A DNA stretch of 64,000 nt from contig CM040100.1 in the NCBI GenBank assembly GCA_022496805.1, positions 17,513,009-17,577,008 of the forward strand. The letters are read 5' to 3'. Below the pieces are notes generated by a model. That model had not been told where the DNA came from. It saw only the letters and a program-made list of their open reading frames with translations, and did not search any database. A program made the translations under genes and the position numbers. Numbering within the stretch: the first letter of the stretch is position 1; each line of letters opens with the position of its first letter. Positions 55,130 through 64,000 of the stretch are shown one piece after another. The DNA is from Pohlia nutans. Lineage: Eukaryota > Streptophyta > Bryopsida > Bryales > Mniaceae.

Positions 55130-55372
55130 GATTGTATATCCCTAATTGACGAAAGATTCACCGCTTTAAAATGGAAAATTCAAACGAACATATCTTAAAA
55201 ATATAATTCAAACAGGATCAAATTTTCTATCACCGGAATCGGTGAAGATCGCTGCATGTGTTGGTCAATAAACAAATACATTGGGACAAAAGGAAGTTCG
55301 CATAAAATCTACTCAAAGTTCCTGAACAAATCATGAGACCCAATTCAAACTCTCTTGTCCTATTTGGTTGAA
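55130..55372 (+). repeat. degenerate TTAA-type element, subfamily 1
   Basis: The interior matches 54478-54707 (AATATAATTCAAACAGGATC, CATGTGTTGGTCAATAAACA, CATGAGACCCAATTCAAAC); both termini are decayed. Confidence 0.6.
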
Positions 55373-55494
55373 GTGAGCACACGATTGCAAGTACACTTTT
55401 AACAGAAGCAGTAAGTATTCATGGATTCATGGAACTGGAATGTCTGGATCCATTGCAACTCAACAGTCAACACAAGTAATTTGCATCAAAGTAA

Positions 55495-56700
55495 GACGGC
55501 CGATACCCAGACCTCAATCGAACTCTGGCAAACAAAAAAATTTCCCAACATCAGAACTTGGGCGATTGCTTCAGTACTGGTATGAACAACCAATGCTGTA
55601 TTTCTGCAGTCGATCAATGAAGAATTCAGGCAACATATATGACCTTCGGATCCCACTGGATCGATCAAAAGAAATCTAGATGAATTGTGAATGGACATGT
55701 ATATATACTAAGGAATCATGAATTCTAATCAATGCTACAAGCTCACATTCATTCATTGAGCAGTTCTAGTGTCGGTGGTGCAAATAGCTACAAAACCTAG
55801 CCAGATGCATGCCTTGATAAATTGAATTGAATCCAGCCAGGCTTAAGGGTGGCCGGGGTAGGACGCCTTGAGCAGCATGGCGGTGGCGGCGTCCACGCCG
55901 AACGACTTCTCGATGACGGCGCTCGTGATGTTGGGCGTGAAGATCTGGTTGGCGGTGAGCAGCAGGCCCGGGTTCTGCGAGTTGAGCGTGTTGAACGTGA
56001 TGGCGGTCTCGTTGCCCACGTTGAGCTGGAAGTGCAGCAGCGCGCGCGGGAACAGGATCACGTCGCCCTGCTGCAACGTGGCGGCGTACAGCACGTTGTC
56101 GTCGCTCACGAAGCCCGTGTAGATGGAGCCCTTGAGCACGAACAGCGTCTCGGACGCGCGCGGGTGCGTGTGCAGCGGCACCACGCCGCCGATGGCGAAG
56201 TCCAGGCGGCCGTGCGTGAGGCCCTGCGTGTTGAGGCCCGGGAACTCCACGGGCGTGGCGATGGCGGCCGTGGCACCCGTGGGCGCCTGGTTCACGTCGC
56301 CGCCGGGCTTGCGGAAGCCCCTGTAGACGAAGTCATCGGCGGTCGCGGCGCTGCGCGGCTTGCAGGCGTAGCCGTTCATGAGCGGCGCCGTGGGCGACAG
56401 ATCCGCCACGCAGAAGTCCTGCAAGGGGTCGGGGTCCGCGGCCTCCACAAGAGCAGCTCCCACGAACAGCAGCATGGCGACCACCATGACTGGGCTCCAC
56501 CTCGCCATTGCCGTGAATCGAACAGACTACCAAGCTCGATGATCGACTGCGTGAATTTAAAACTGAATATGCAGCTCGAAACTGGATAGTATAGATCTTC
56601 GATGATTGAGGTGATGGATGTTTGAGTGTTGAATAGCCACTCGCTCGAATTCTGATATATACTCTTTCCAAACGCGAGGACTGCCAAGACTTGAGGCGTG
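55495..56700 (-). repeat. inverted duplication carrying a germin-like gene, left arm
   Basis: Pairs with about 62060-63250. The coding part differs at only a handful of bases, while the 3' flank (for example CAACATCAGAACTTGGGCGATTGC at 55547) and the 5' flank are matched with many mismatches and indels. Confidence 0.85.
55843..56508 (-). CDS. germin-like protein A, 221 aa
   Basis: Secreted cupin of the germin-like family, which forms manganese-binding oligomers in the cell wall; members act as superoxide dismutases or, in true germins, oxalate oxidases. A signal peptide covers residues 1-23 (MVVAMLLFVGAALVEA). The conserved N-terminal cysteines are C33 (DFCVAD) and C49 (NGYACK). Cupin box 1, GGVVPLHTHPRASE, gives metal ligands H113, H115 and E120; box 2, GDVILFPRALLHFQLNVG, gives H159. 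Possible N-glycosylation at N166 and N193. Length is normal. Single exon, very GC-rich with almost only G/C at third positions, against AT-rich flanks. A TATATATC motif (56654-56661, minus strand) lies about 150 bp before the ATG. The signal peptide is five residues shorter than in copy B. Which enzymatic activity it has cannot be told from sequence. Confidence 0.95.
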   Translation of the reverse strand: MARWSPVMVVAMLLFVGAALVEAADPDPLQDFCVADLSPTAPLMNGYACKPRSAATADDFVYRGFRKPGGDVNQAPTGATAAIATPVEFPGLNTQGLTHGRLDFAIGGVVPLHTHPRASETLFVLKGSIYTGFVSDDNVLYAATLQQGDVILFPRALLHFQLNVGNETAITFNTLNSQNPGLLLTANQIFTPNITSAVIEKSFGVDAATAMLLKASYPGHP

Positions 56701-57860
56701 ACAGGTTCTGATTGTTGTGTACTAGCGCGCACTGAAGCCTTCCACGATGCTGTTTGGAAGTGGGGATCCCCAAGCGAACTCCATGATTCAGCTGCGCGCG
56801 TCGAATTGAAGCGCACTGTCTGCTTGATTAAACAATTGGCCGTTTAATTGAACACCTGGACGCAGGTTCTACGAAAAGCCGAATTGGTTGACTCGTGATT
56901 TTGACTAGCTGACCGTGACTTAGAGTAAAATATATGTTTATTCAGATATCATGTATGGGTGTTTGGGATCCAATGCCGACGCCAGCTTTACCCAGCCGCC
57001 CTTCACTTATCGATCACGCCCACAAGAGGTCGAGAGCAGAGCATCCTCAATGCAGCTCAGGAGCAGTAGCCTCGCTCGGAACCCCGCCAGCATGTACGTG
57101 TTGCCCTACTTCAATCCCTACTTTGCAGACCACAGTTGACAACAAACTAAAGCGTCGTTCCTCGGAGGAAGTCAATTCTCACTGCTTGCTTGCTGAGCCG
57201 TCCAGGCATGACACACAGCGTAGGGGAGTGACTCACATTTGGGAAGTAGAATTTACGACTCCATGTGTGTAGTATAAAGCTCCCTTTTTATTAGAAATTT
57301 TACTATTAATATGATGCCTATGAATTGATCATTTTACCACATTAACACATAATTAGTGTATTAATTGGTCATTTTATTACATTCTAAAGGTCCCTACTTT
57401 CCGTGTGTCGAGCAATGTTACGTCAAAGAGTAATCCGAGCAAAGTTAAGAGAAATTCAAGCAATGTTACAACAGTTTTAGATACTCATGTAATGAATTTA
57501 CAAGCATTTACCATTTAAAATTAACCAAAAATATAAATTCTACTTCAAGAATTTGAAAATTGGTATGATTGGTTAAAGCTAGACATTCTATTCTAAAATT
57601 TTAGAAGGCAAAATTTCCAAATGAAAAAACATCATTAGTTTCACAAAATAGTAAGTTTTATAACACTAGGACAATATTGAGGTCTTTATCTTTGAATTTT
57701 TTTAGTGAACCTCAATATTGCAAATGAAATGTATCAAACAACACTAGAACATGATCTCGACCTCCAATTTAGACAAAAAATAAAAACTTGAAAAATGTCA
57801 GTTTCTGCCCATGGGCAGTCATTGCTGTTTGGGTTGTGACCAGAAAATGGTCGATCGGGC
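56509..57860. other. upstream region of germin-like gene A
   Basis: The first 200 bp resemble the upstream region of copy B, with indels. Further out is gene-free, partly GC-balanced DNA. A lone TTAA-element right end (CATTTAGGGGTTAA) ends at 57873. Confidence 0.5.
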
Positions 57861-57873
57861 ATTTAGGGGTTAA
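57860..57873. repeat. right end of a TTAA-type element
   Basis: GCATTTAGGGGTTAA; the matching left end was not identified, though the preceding 350 bp are AT-rich like other members. Confidence 0.5.
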
Positions 57874-58865
57874 GTAGCATTTAGAAACCGTAATATTCTT
57901 ATGGTTACCTCCTACTGAGAAGGGTAGTAAGGAATAAAGTTTGAAGATGCGAGTATGACAATACCTAGAACCTCCATTTTGAAAATCGAATAGGAATTTG
58001 ATTTCTAAAAGTCCCAGGTCATTATTTGAAAACCAAATTGTAAGTATGAGTTACCACTTGGGATTTGCAATCTTCTGATACGTTACTGTTGAAATTTACT
58101 GCCTTGTGTGGCCCGGCCTTCAATCAGATACCATGAGCACTGAGGTCTATCAAGCGCATTGCCTGACATTGGAGCCAACATTTTTAAGGGATCAAACTGC
58201 TTTTGCCATAGCGCATGTTAATAATTCTGTTCTTGCATTGGGGATGCTCTAAGAGTACCTTCAATGCAGCCGCAGCATTGGCGCTCTGAAAAGCCAACAT
58301 TGAGGACCGTCTATTTCTACGCCCTCAGTCATATTTCCGTTCCATGGGGTGAGAGGGACCCAATGCAGAAGCATATTTGGGCACAGCAAAAGCAGGGTTG
58401 TCCTACTAGAGCAATAGACAAAGTGTCAAACCATGATGTCTCTGTCGGAGACATCTAATAGACCTTCCCATGTGCCAGACAAGCATATTTTTAGAATAAA
58501 TTTGAATCTTACCTAGAGTATTCTAGATTATTTTAGTAGATTATTTTAGGTTATAATTTGAGAATTCTTCATGCGAGTTGTTTAGTTGTTTAACATATTT
58601 GGCACTTGTCTAATTAGACAGTCGACGTCAGACGTTTAACATGACGTCAAGTTGAAAAATGGTGTCAGACATAACAACCATGTTTAGTACATTCTAAAAG
58701 CATGGCTACCCTTATTCCAAACTTTACTTTCTATATTTACACATTGAGTGTTCAATCCATACTTGAAGAACACTTCAGTTGACATAGAATTTTCAATCCT
58801 CACACACCAAAATTTGAACGAGTTTCGAATGTCGATGTATAAACATATCAACGGCTGTGGAATTA
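57874..58865. other. gene-free interval
   Basis: No gene or complete repeat recognised. Confidence 0.5.
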
Positions 58866-59222
58866 GGGCCGGTTCACACTATTGCGAGAGGCCATCGCAA
58901 TCCAAACTCAATTCATGCCAAGAGTCCAAAGTCTTGGGCTTAAAATCTATTGTAAAATATACAATAAATAAATAAAATGGATGGCATGGAGAATTGGGTT
59001 TCCATTCTCGGTCGACCCAATTCTTCCTTATCAGTCCCTTAGCCCTTATATTGATACCAAAACTCACAAAAAGTGTTGCAATGTAAACATTTTGGAGGGC
59101 GATGGCTTTTGAACTTGGGTCTCTAGTATGAAGCCCAAGATGCCAATTTTCCGGCTTTCTTGCAATCTAATTGGTGGAATTCGATGAACTCGCACCCTTT
59201 GGCCATAGTGTGGACCAACCCC
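58866..59222. mobile_element. Tourist-like MITE, 357 bp
   Basis: Left GGGCCGGTTCACACTATTGC, right inverse GGCCATAGTGTGGACCAACC; TTA on both sides (58863-58865, 59223-59225). The interior matches 53358-53720 (AAAAAGTGTTGCAATGTAAA, TTTCTTGCAATCTAATTGGT). Confidence 0.82.
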
Positions 59223-59387
59223 TTAACTTTAATTTTTTTTTTTGACACAAATTGAATTTTATTCAATTGCATAAAAAAGAGGTACAAATGGAATAGCCAA
59301 ATCGGCCTCTTAATTTTGAATCACTGTTTCAGACATGTTTTAATGCTTTCTTATATTATGTTCCAATGAACATAACATTCTATAATA

Positions 59388-59617
59388 GTAGGGTATTGCA
59401 CCACCTACTCCTTGGTTGATCTTTTATTGATATAGTGATTTGCATTGAAACTAGAGTGAAAGATGATACTTGCCATTATATGAGGGAATTTACTAATTTA
59501 GTAAGAGTCAAGCAAGTAAGACAAACTTTAAATATGAAAACAAAGAGCATCCAAAAGCATCAGAAAAAATCTTAAATTTTTTAGTAGAGGTACAAAGTCT
59601 AGGGCTTAACAATGTTA
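59388..59617 (+). repeat. dispersed 240-bp repeat, copy 3
   Basis: Matches 7617-7858 along its length (CCACCTACTCCTTGGTTGAT, ACTAGAGTGAAAGATGATAC, GGTACAAAGTCTAGGGCTTA). Confidence 0.7.
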
Positions 59618-60539
59618 TGGATATGGATAGATCATACAACATCAGAAACTTCAAGGCATGTGGACATGGTGCCATGATGGTGCATTGAAATGCAAGTAAG
59701 ATAATTTGGTGCCAACCTCCATACCAACGTAGTAAGAACAAGCAGCTACACTACGAGGAGCTCTGACCGAAATAGCATGGATGAAGGACGAAAATGCATT
59801 TCAGTGGAATCATGGACGGAATATATTTGCTACAGTTGTTTTTAGCCAAGAAAATGGGTGTCCCTGCAATGTCTCTTCCCTACGGTCAGAGACAATAAAA
59901 TGACACTAAAATGACCTGTATGCGGCCTTTGGTGTCAAAATGGCACCAAAATAGTCTTCCCCAACTTTTCTGATGAACCCCAGGTGTGCTGAATTGGAAC
60001 GAAGCTGCTGCCATGGCACTGGTGGTCAACTGGGCATACATTGTGCAGCATGCTTTGACTCAACATGCAGCCTTCCCCACCACCTGGAAAGAGCCTACCT
60101 GGCACAGTAAAATTCAATTTTAATTTTAAATGGTGGTATGGTACATCTCAAGCTTGGTTTAGAGCGTTCACACCTATGCATGTTAGAGTTAAGTTGCTGA
60201 AATTATTCATCTACATTTGAAGAGCACTTGCACTCACAATCCTTGCATTCACCAGGACGAGACTCACAGTTAAAGTGGCCGAGTTACTTTGGTGTAGCAC
60301 TTGATGTGGCACTTCTAAGTAGGGTTGGAGTCTCGCCATTTGCACATAGCAAGTGTGTTTATGGGACGTGGTGGTAATGTCCTTGTGTGAGTCTTGCAAT
60401 GCATTTCATTTAAATTACTTCCTGAAAAGAAAATGAAAATGAAATTAAACCCTAAAGTGATTATCACGTCGCTATTGATTTGATATTTATAATTATCTTG
60501 GCTATATAAAAATATTTTAATATAAGAACAATACAATAC
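59618..60539. other. gene-free interval
   Basis: Contains a partial relative of the GAGCATCC foldback element (60163-60245: GCATGTTAGAGTTAAGTTGC, CATTTGAAGAGCACTTGCAC). No gene seen. Confidence 0.5.
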
Positions 60540-60806
60540 CCCGGGGGGTGCACTCTACACTATGTTTGAGAATCACGTGCGTTCATGACCCCTTCTAAAA
60601 ACCCCCTTGTATACGAGAGGTTTTATGTCTGAATACCTTTGTATACAAATATATTTTGTTTTAAATATATGTTTAATGTAAGTATACGTGAATATTTTCA
60701 GTTCTAAATGTTATTGTATGTATACGTAATATGACAATGTTCAAATCAATACCCCTTTTGTGCACTCACGTATACTCATATATATTTAGTACAATGCAGC
60801 CCTGGG
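60540..60806. mobile_element. hAT-like MITE, 267 bp
   Basis: Termini CCCGGGGGGTGCACTC and TGCAGCCCTGGG, flanked by TACAATAC (60532-60539, 60807-60814). Same length as the copy at 51402-51668 and matching it throughout. Confidence 0.85.
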
Positions 60807-62258
60807 TACAATACAACCAGGTTGAACACTCAAATCCTAAATCCAAAAAACTAGAACCTAATAGTTTAAAAAGAGTTATATTATGATAGAAGTGTCGTTC
60901 TTTGAACACGATGAATAGTTCATGCTTGAAAGGCATGGCCAAACAAATTGAAAGCCACAAGAACATTGGCAAAACTACCTTAGTCTCCGGGCCCCGCCCC
61001 CCTTCCTCCTCTCCCAATGAAAGACCTTGCTTTCTGCATAAAGAATTATATACTAATATTAATTCGTGCATTAGAATACAGGAGGGGTACTTAAGGGATT
61101 AGATGGCCTTGGTACTTCCTCAAACCAAGGTCGATGTCTATCACAGACCAACTCTTATTTTTATTAGAAAATAAGGAGACTTTTATTTCAACATTGAACT
61201 GGTTGACTATTTAGAAAAACTCTAAATCCCACCCTGAACGTTAATGCAAGAGAACTGACCCCTATTTTGAACATGTAGGGGCACACCTTATAAAATAATC
61301 CCCTCTTCCAAGCGTTTAAAATTCCCAAGGGAATCCCCCTAGACCGAATTTGAGCCATAGGCCCCAAATTTGCAATAAAAATTTGCCAAAGAAAGACCCT
61401 GTAGTGCCCAAAATGAAAATTTCAAAAAATGAGGCCCATGGGTGAACAATGCTTGCATTGATGTCGGGGGTGGGATTTAGAGTCGGGGGACTATTTCCTG
61501 CAAGAGCGGGGACGGGTGCCCCATCGGAAGGGACTCTTGCACTGCGATAACACCCTTGGAAATTTCTGATGCATGCCCGAAACACGAATAGATAGATAGA
61601 AACTCCGGTCCTTTTTTGAGGGCCGGCCTGAATAAAGTGTCCATAATGTCAATGACCCTGTGCCCACGGACAAAGGGCCATTGGTGAAACACGAATACAT
61701 AATGATATACCTCCAGGGACACGCTTATTATGAAAAATATCTTTCCGCCCGCAGGCCCCACTCTAAGCTTCTTCTATCTAGCCAGTGCGATCAAGCACCT
61801 CCGATCTAACATCTACAGTAGCTTGTGTACATTTGTACTTAACCGCCCTGCTTATATATCAGTACCGACAACGCAAACTGAATTCGCAACTACGGTACAT
61901 CTCATGTATGCTCTCGATTTGCAACGTCCAAGCACCGAGTCAACTGGCCGAGTGAGGGCGACTTTCATCGCAACGCAGTGAAGAGTTTCCGGGAAAATCT
62001 AGTCTCCGGCGTAGTGGACCCATGCCAGTGATCGAACATGCGAGACCGTATAAATTAAACTCTCAGGTCTGGCAAGAGTATATCTATCTACCTTTTCAAA
62101 CATCCATCTTCACAGCCAGATTTGGATCTCACTTCACTGATCAACTTACTAGACAGTGTTGAATTAGAATTTGTAATTCAGCAATTGGCTGCAGATATAT
62201 AAATTTCCTCGCAATCCTATCAGCAAGCCAGCGAGCTTGGTAGTCTTCGATCAGATTC
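60807..62258. other. upstream region of germin-like gene B
   Basis: A possible MITE at 61219-61483 has ends ACTCTAAATCCCACCC and GGGTGGGATTTAGAGT. The rest has balanced composition and small frames without motifs. Near the gene are TATA candidates GTATAAATTAAA (62048) and GATATATAAATTT (62193). Confidence 0.5.
62194..62202 (+). promoter_or_regulatory. candidate TATA box of germin-like gene B
   Basis: ATATATAAA, about 60 bp before the ATG; an alternative AGAGTATATCTATC at about 62075 corresponds to the motif of gene A. Confidence 0.35.
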
Positions 62259-62939
62259 ATGGCGAGGTGGAGGAGCGTGAGCTGGGATGTCATGGTGGTC
62301 GTCGCCATGCTGCTGTTCGTGGGAGCTGCTCTTGTGGAGGCCGCGGACCCCGACCCCTTGCAGGACTTCTGCGTGGCGGATCTGTCGCCCACGGCGCCGC
62401 TCATGAACGGCTACGCCTGTAAGCCGCGCAGCGCCGTGACCGCCGACGACTTCGTCTACAGGGGCTTCCGCAAGCCCGGCGGCGACGTGAACCAGGCGCC
62501 CACGGGTGCCACGGCCGCCATCGCCACGCCCGTGGAGTTCCCCGGCCTCAACACGCAGGGCCTCACGCACGGCCGCCTGGACTTCGCCATCGGCGGCGTG
62601 GTGCCGCTGCACACGCACCCGCGCGCGTCCGAGACGCTGTTCGTGCTCAAGGGCTCCATCTACACGGGCTTCGTGAGCGACGACAACGTGCTGTACGCCG
62701 CCACGTTGCAGCAGGGCGACGTGATCCTGTTCCCGCGCGCGCTGCTGCACTTCCAGCTCAACGTGGGCAACGAGACCGCCATCACGTTCAACACGCTCAA
62801 CTCGCAGAACCCGGGCCTGCTGCTCACCGCCAACCAGATCTTCACGCCCAACATCACGAGCGCCGTCATCGAGAAGTCGTTCGGCGTGGACGCCGCCACC
62901 GCCATGCTGCTCAAGGCGTCCTACCCCGGCCACCCTTAA
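62259..62939 (+). CDS. germin-like protein B, 226 aa
   Basis: Paralogue of protein A on the opposite strand, identical over about 198 mature residues except one (RSAVTADD here, RSAATADD in A). The signal peptide is about 28 residues (MARWRSVSWDVMVVVAMLLF...), five longer than in A because of an indel near the start. Metal ligands H118, H120, E125 and H164, the two N-terminal cysteines and both N-glycosylation sites are present, so the protein should fold and be secreted like A. The synonymous changes in the coding part are also very few, although the flanks are clearly diverged. Single exon, very GC-rich. The two TATA candidates suggest promoter differences between the copies. Confidence 0.95.
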   Translation: MARWRSVSWDVMVVVAMLLFVGAALVEAADPDPLQDFCVADLSPTAPLMNGYACKPRSAVTADDFVYRGFRKPGGDVNQAPTGATAAIATPVEFPGLNTQGLTHGRLDFAIGGVVPLHTHPRASETLFVLKGSIYTGFVSDDNVLYAATLQQGDVILFPRALLHFQLNVGNETAITFNTLNSQNPGLLLTANQIFTPNITSAVIEKSFGVDAATAMLLKASYPGHP

Positions 62940-63275
62940 GCCTGGCTGGATTCAATTGAATTTTTCAAGGCATCTCGCTAGCTAGCTATTTGCGCCACCG
63001 ACATCAGAACTGCGCAAGGAATGAATGTGAGCTCGTAGCATTGATTAGAATTCATTCCTTAGTATATATGTACATGTTCATAATTCACAATTCCTAGATT
63101 TCCATAATTGATCGATCCAGTGAGATCCGGAGGTTAAGTTGCCTGAATTCACTTCCTTATTGATCAACTGCACAAATAATGGCTGATTAGTTGTTCATTC
63201 CAGTATGCAATCGCCCAAGTTCTGATGTTGGGAATTCTTTTGCTTCGTCAAACTCATCCTATTGAGGTCTTCCTT

Positions 63276-64000
63276 TGGTGCTCAAGGCTTGGCTATGATT
63301 CACTACTGTAGTTTTAACCAAATAATGGATTTTTTAATTTTTAATGTGGTTGATCTCCCAACTCTTCATATTGAAATGATAATTTTTAAATGTAATCTTG
63401 GAAAGAATCTGGCTGAGGAAAAAGTCGACTGGTGTAGCTGAAATGGTAACACATTCTTCAAGCCGAAGGCTCCAACACCAATTTACCGACTATCAACTTG
63501 GATGGAATTCCAAATATTGTGCATCTGTGCATCTTCCATAGAAATTTGGAAGATGTTATTATATGTTATTTATGATGCAAACAAAATGACATAAATTTCG
63601 AGTTATTTCTAAATGGGATTTCAGCTGAGGGTTACTAACACATGTGAAATGTCGTTATTTCCTTTTAAGAATTCCTTTTTTTCAGTATTATCATCGTCTC
63701 TTCTAAAGCAGGGTTCAATAACAGTTCGCATAGACATCAAGGGAGACATGATCTTCACGTTCTTCTCATTACCCTAAACATTACGAAGAAAGTGACACTT
63801 TTTTTATTCCCATCCCTTTTATGACCAAGAGGGTCAGACCTCCCCCGGCTAATGAGAATGTGACACTTTGGTGTCATCTTGAGTGAGGTTTCTCTACCAG
63901 TGAACGAATTGCATGGAAGTATGTATGGATTCGCAAGGCAATCAGGACTGCAGAAGCAATTGAATGAGGTTTGATAGTCATACAAGTCAAGGCAAATAAT
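63276..64000 (+). repeat. segmental direct repeat, right copy (continues past the window)
   Basis: Counterpart of 51356-52325, without the 267-bp MITE. It starts about 335 bp after the stop codon of germin-like gene B and runs to the end of the window. Confidence 0.75.

Larger units (their letters stand above)
62060..63250 (+). repeat. inverted duplication carrying a germin-like gene, right arm
   Basis: Counterpart of 55495-56700. The match continues past the stop codon (GCCTGGCTGGATTCAATTGA) to about 63235 (CAATCGCCCAAGTTCTGATG). Confidence 0.85.

Noticed and set aside
55849..56589. 246-residue antisense frame over germin-like gene A, and its 237-residue counterpart over gene B
   Set aside because: Arises from the extreme GC3 of the sense genes; Arg/Gly/Val-rich with no protein-like features.

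Overview
The window reads as plant nuclear DNA. It has AT-rich, gene-poor intergenic sequence packed with small DNA transposons, two LTR elements, and a few single-exon genes that stand out by composition. Evidence for a land plant: two germin-like cupin genes, a DUF506 (PDDEXK-like) gene, plant-type Stowaway, Tourist and CACTA-like MITEs, and a Ty1/copia element. The very GC-rich germin genes in AT-rich surroundings, and a copia element whose primer site matches the middle of initiator tRNA-Met, would suit a non-seed plant, but I cannot name the species.

Layout. 1-12.3 kb: no recognisable gene; nested MITEs, including a TTAA-flanked element inside another repeat (3478-4339) and two such elements sharing one TTAA (5281-6183). 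12.3-13.2 kb: a lineage-specific coiled-coil ORF on the minus strand. 13.7-30.2 kb: repeats, a CACTA-like element with dimeric subterminal repeats (27.38-29.06 kb) and a GC-rich unexplained patch near 26 kb. 31.0-32.4 kb: the DUF506 gene, the clearest ordinary gene. 32.4-38.2 kb: no clear gene, one good TATA motif, local duplications. 38.5-44.1 kb: a Ty1/copia element with 257-bp LTRs and 5-bp target duplication, with broken pol. 44.5-51.2 kb: a 547-bp TTAA element split by a young 6.1-kb LTR element on the minus strand that carries Gag, protease and two unusual extra reading frames but no reverse transcriptase or integrase. 51.2-64 kb: repeats and two near-identical germin-like genes facing away from each other's 3' ends (minus at 55.8 kb, plus at 62.3 kb), with a direct repeat at 51.4 and 63.3 kb.

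The most notable signal is a family, or superfamily, of small elements with termini CCCCTAAACGT bounded by TTAA. At least ten copies or ends occur here, with several unrelated interiors. One insertion can be undone by eye to give the intact sequence of the repeat it entered, which supports TTAA as the target duplication, the hallmark of piggyBac-type transposition and uncommon in plants. The functional genes do not form a pathway: two secreted apoplastic cupins, one DUF506 protein and one unknown coiled-coil protein.
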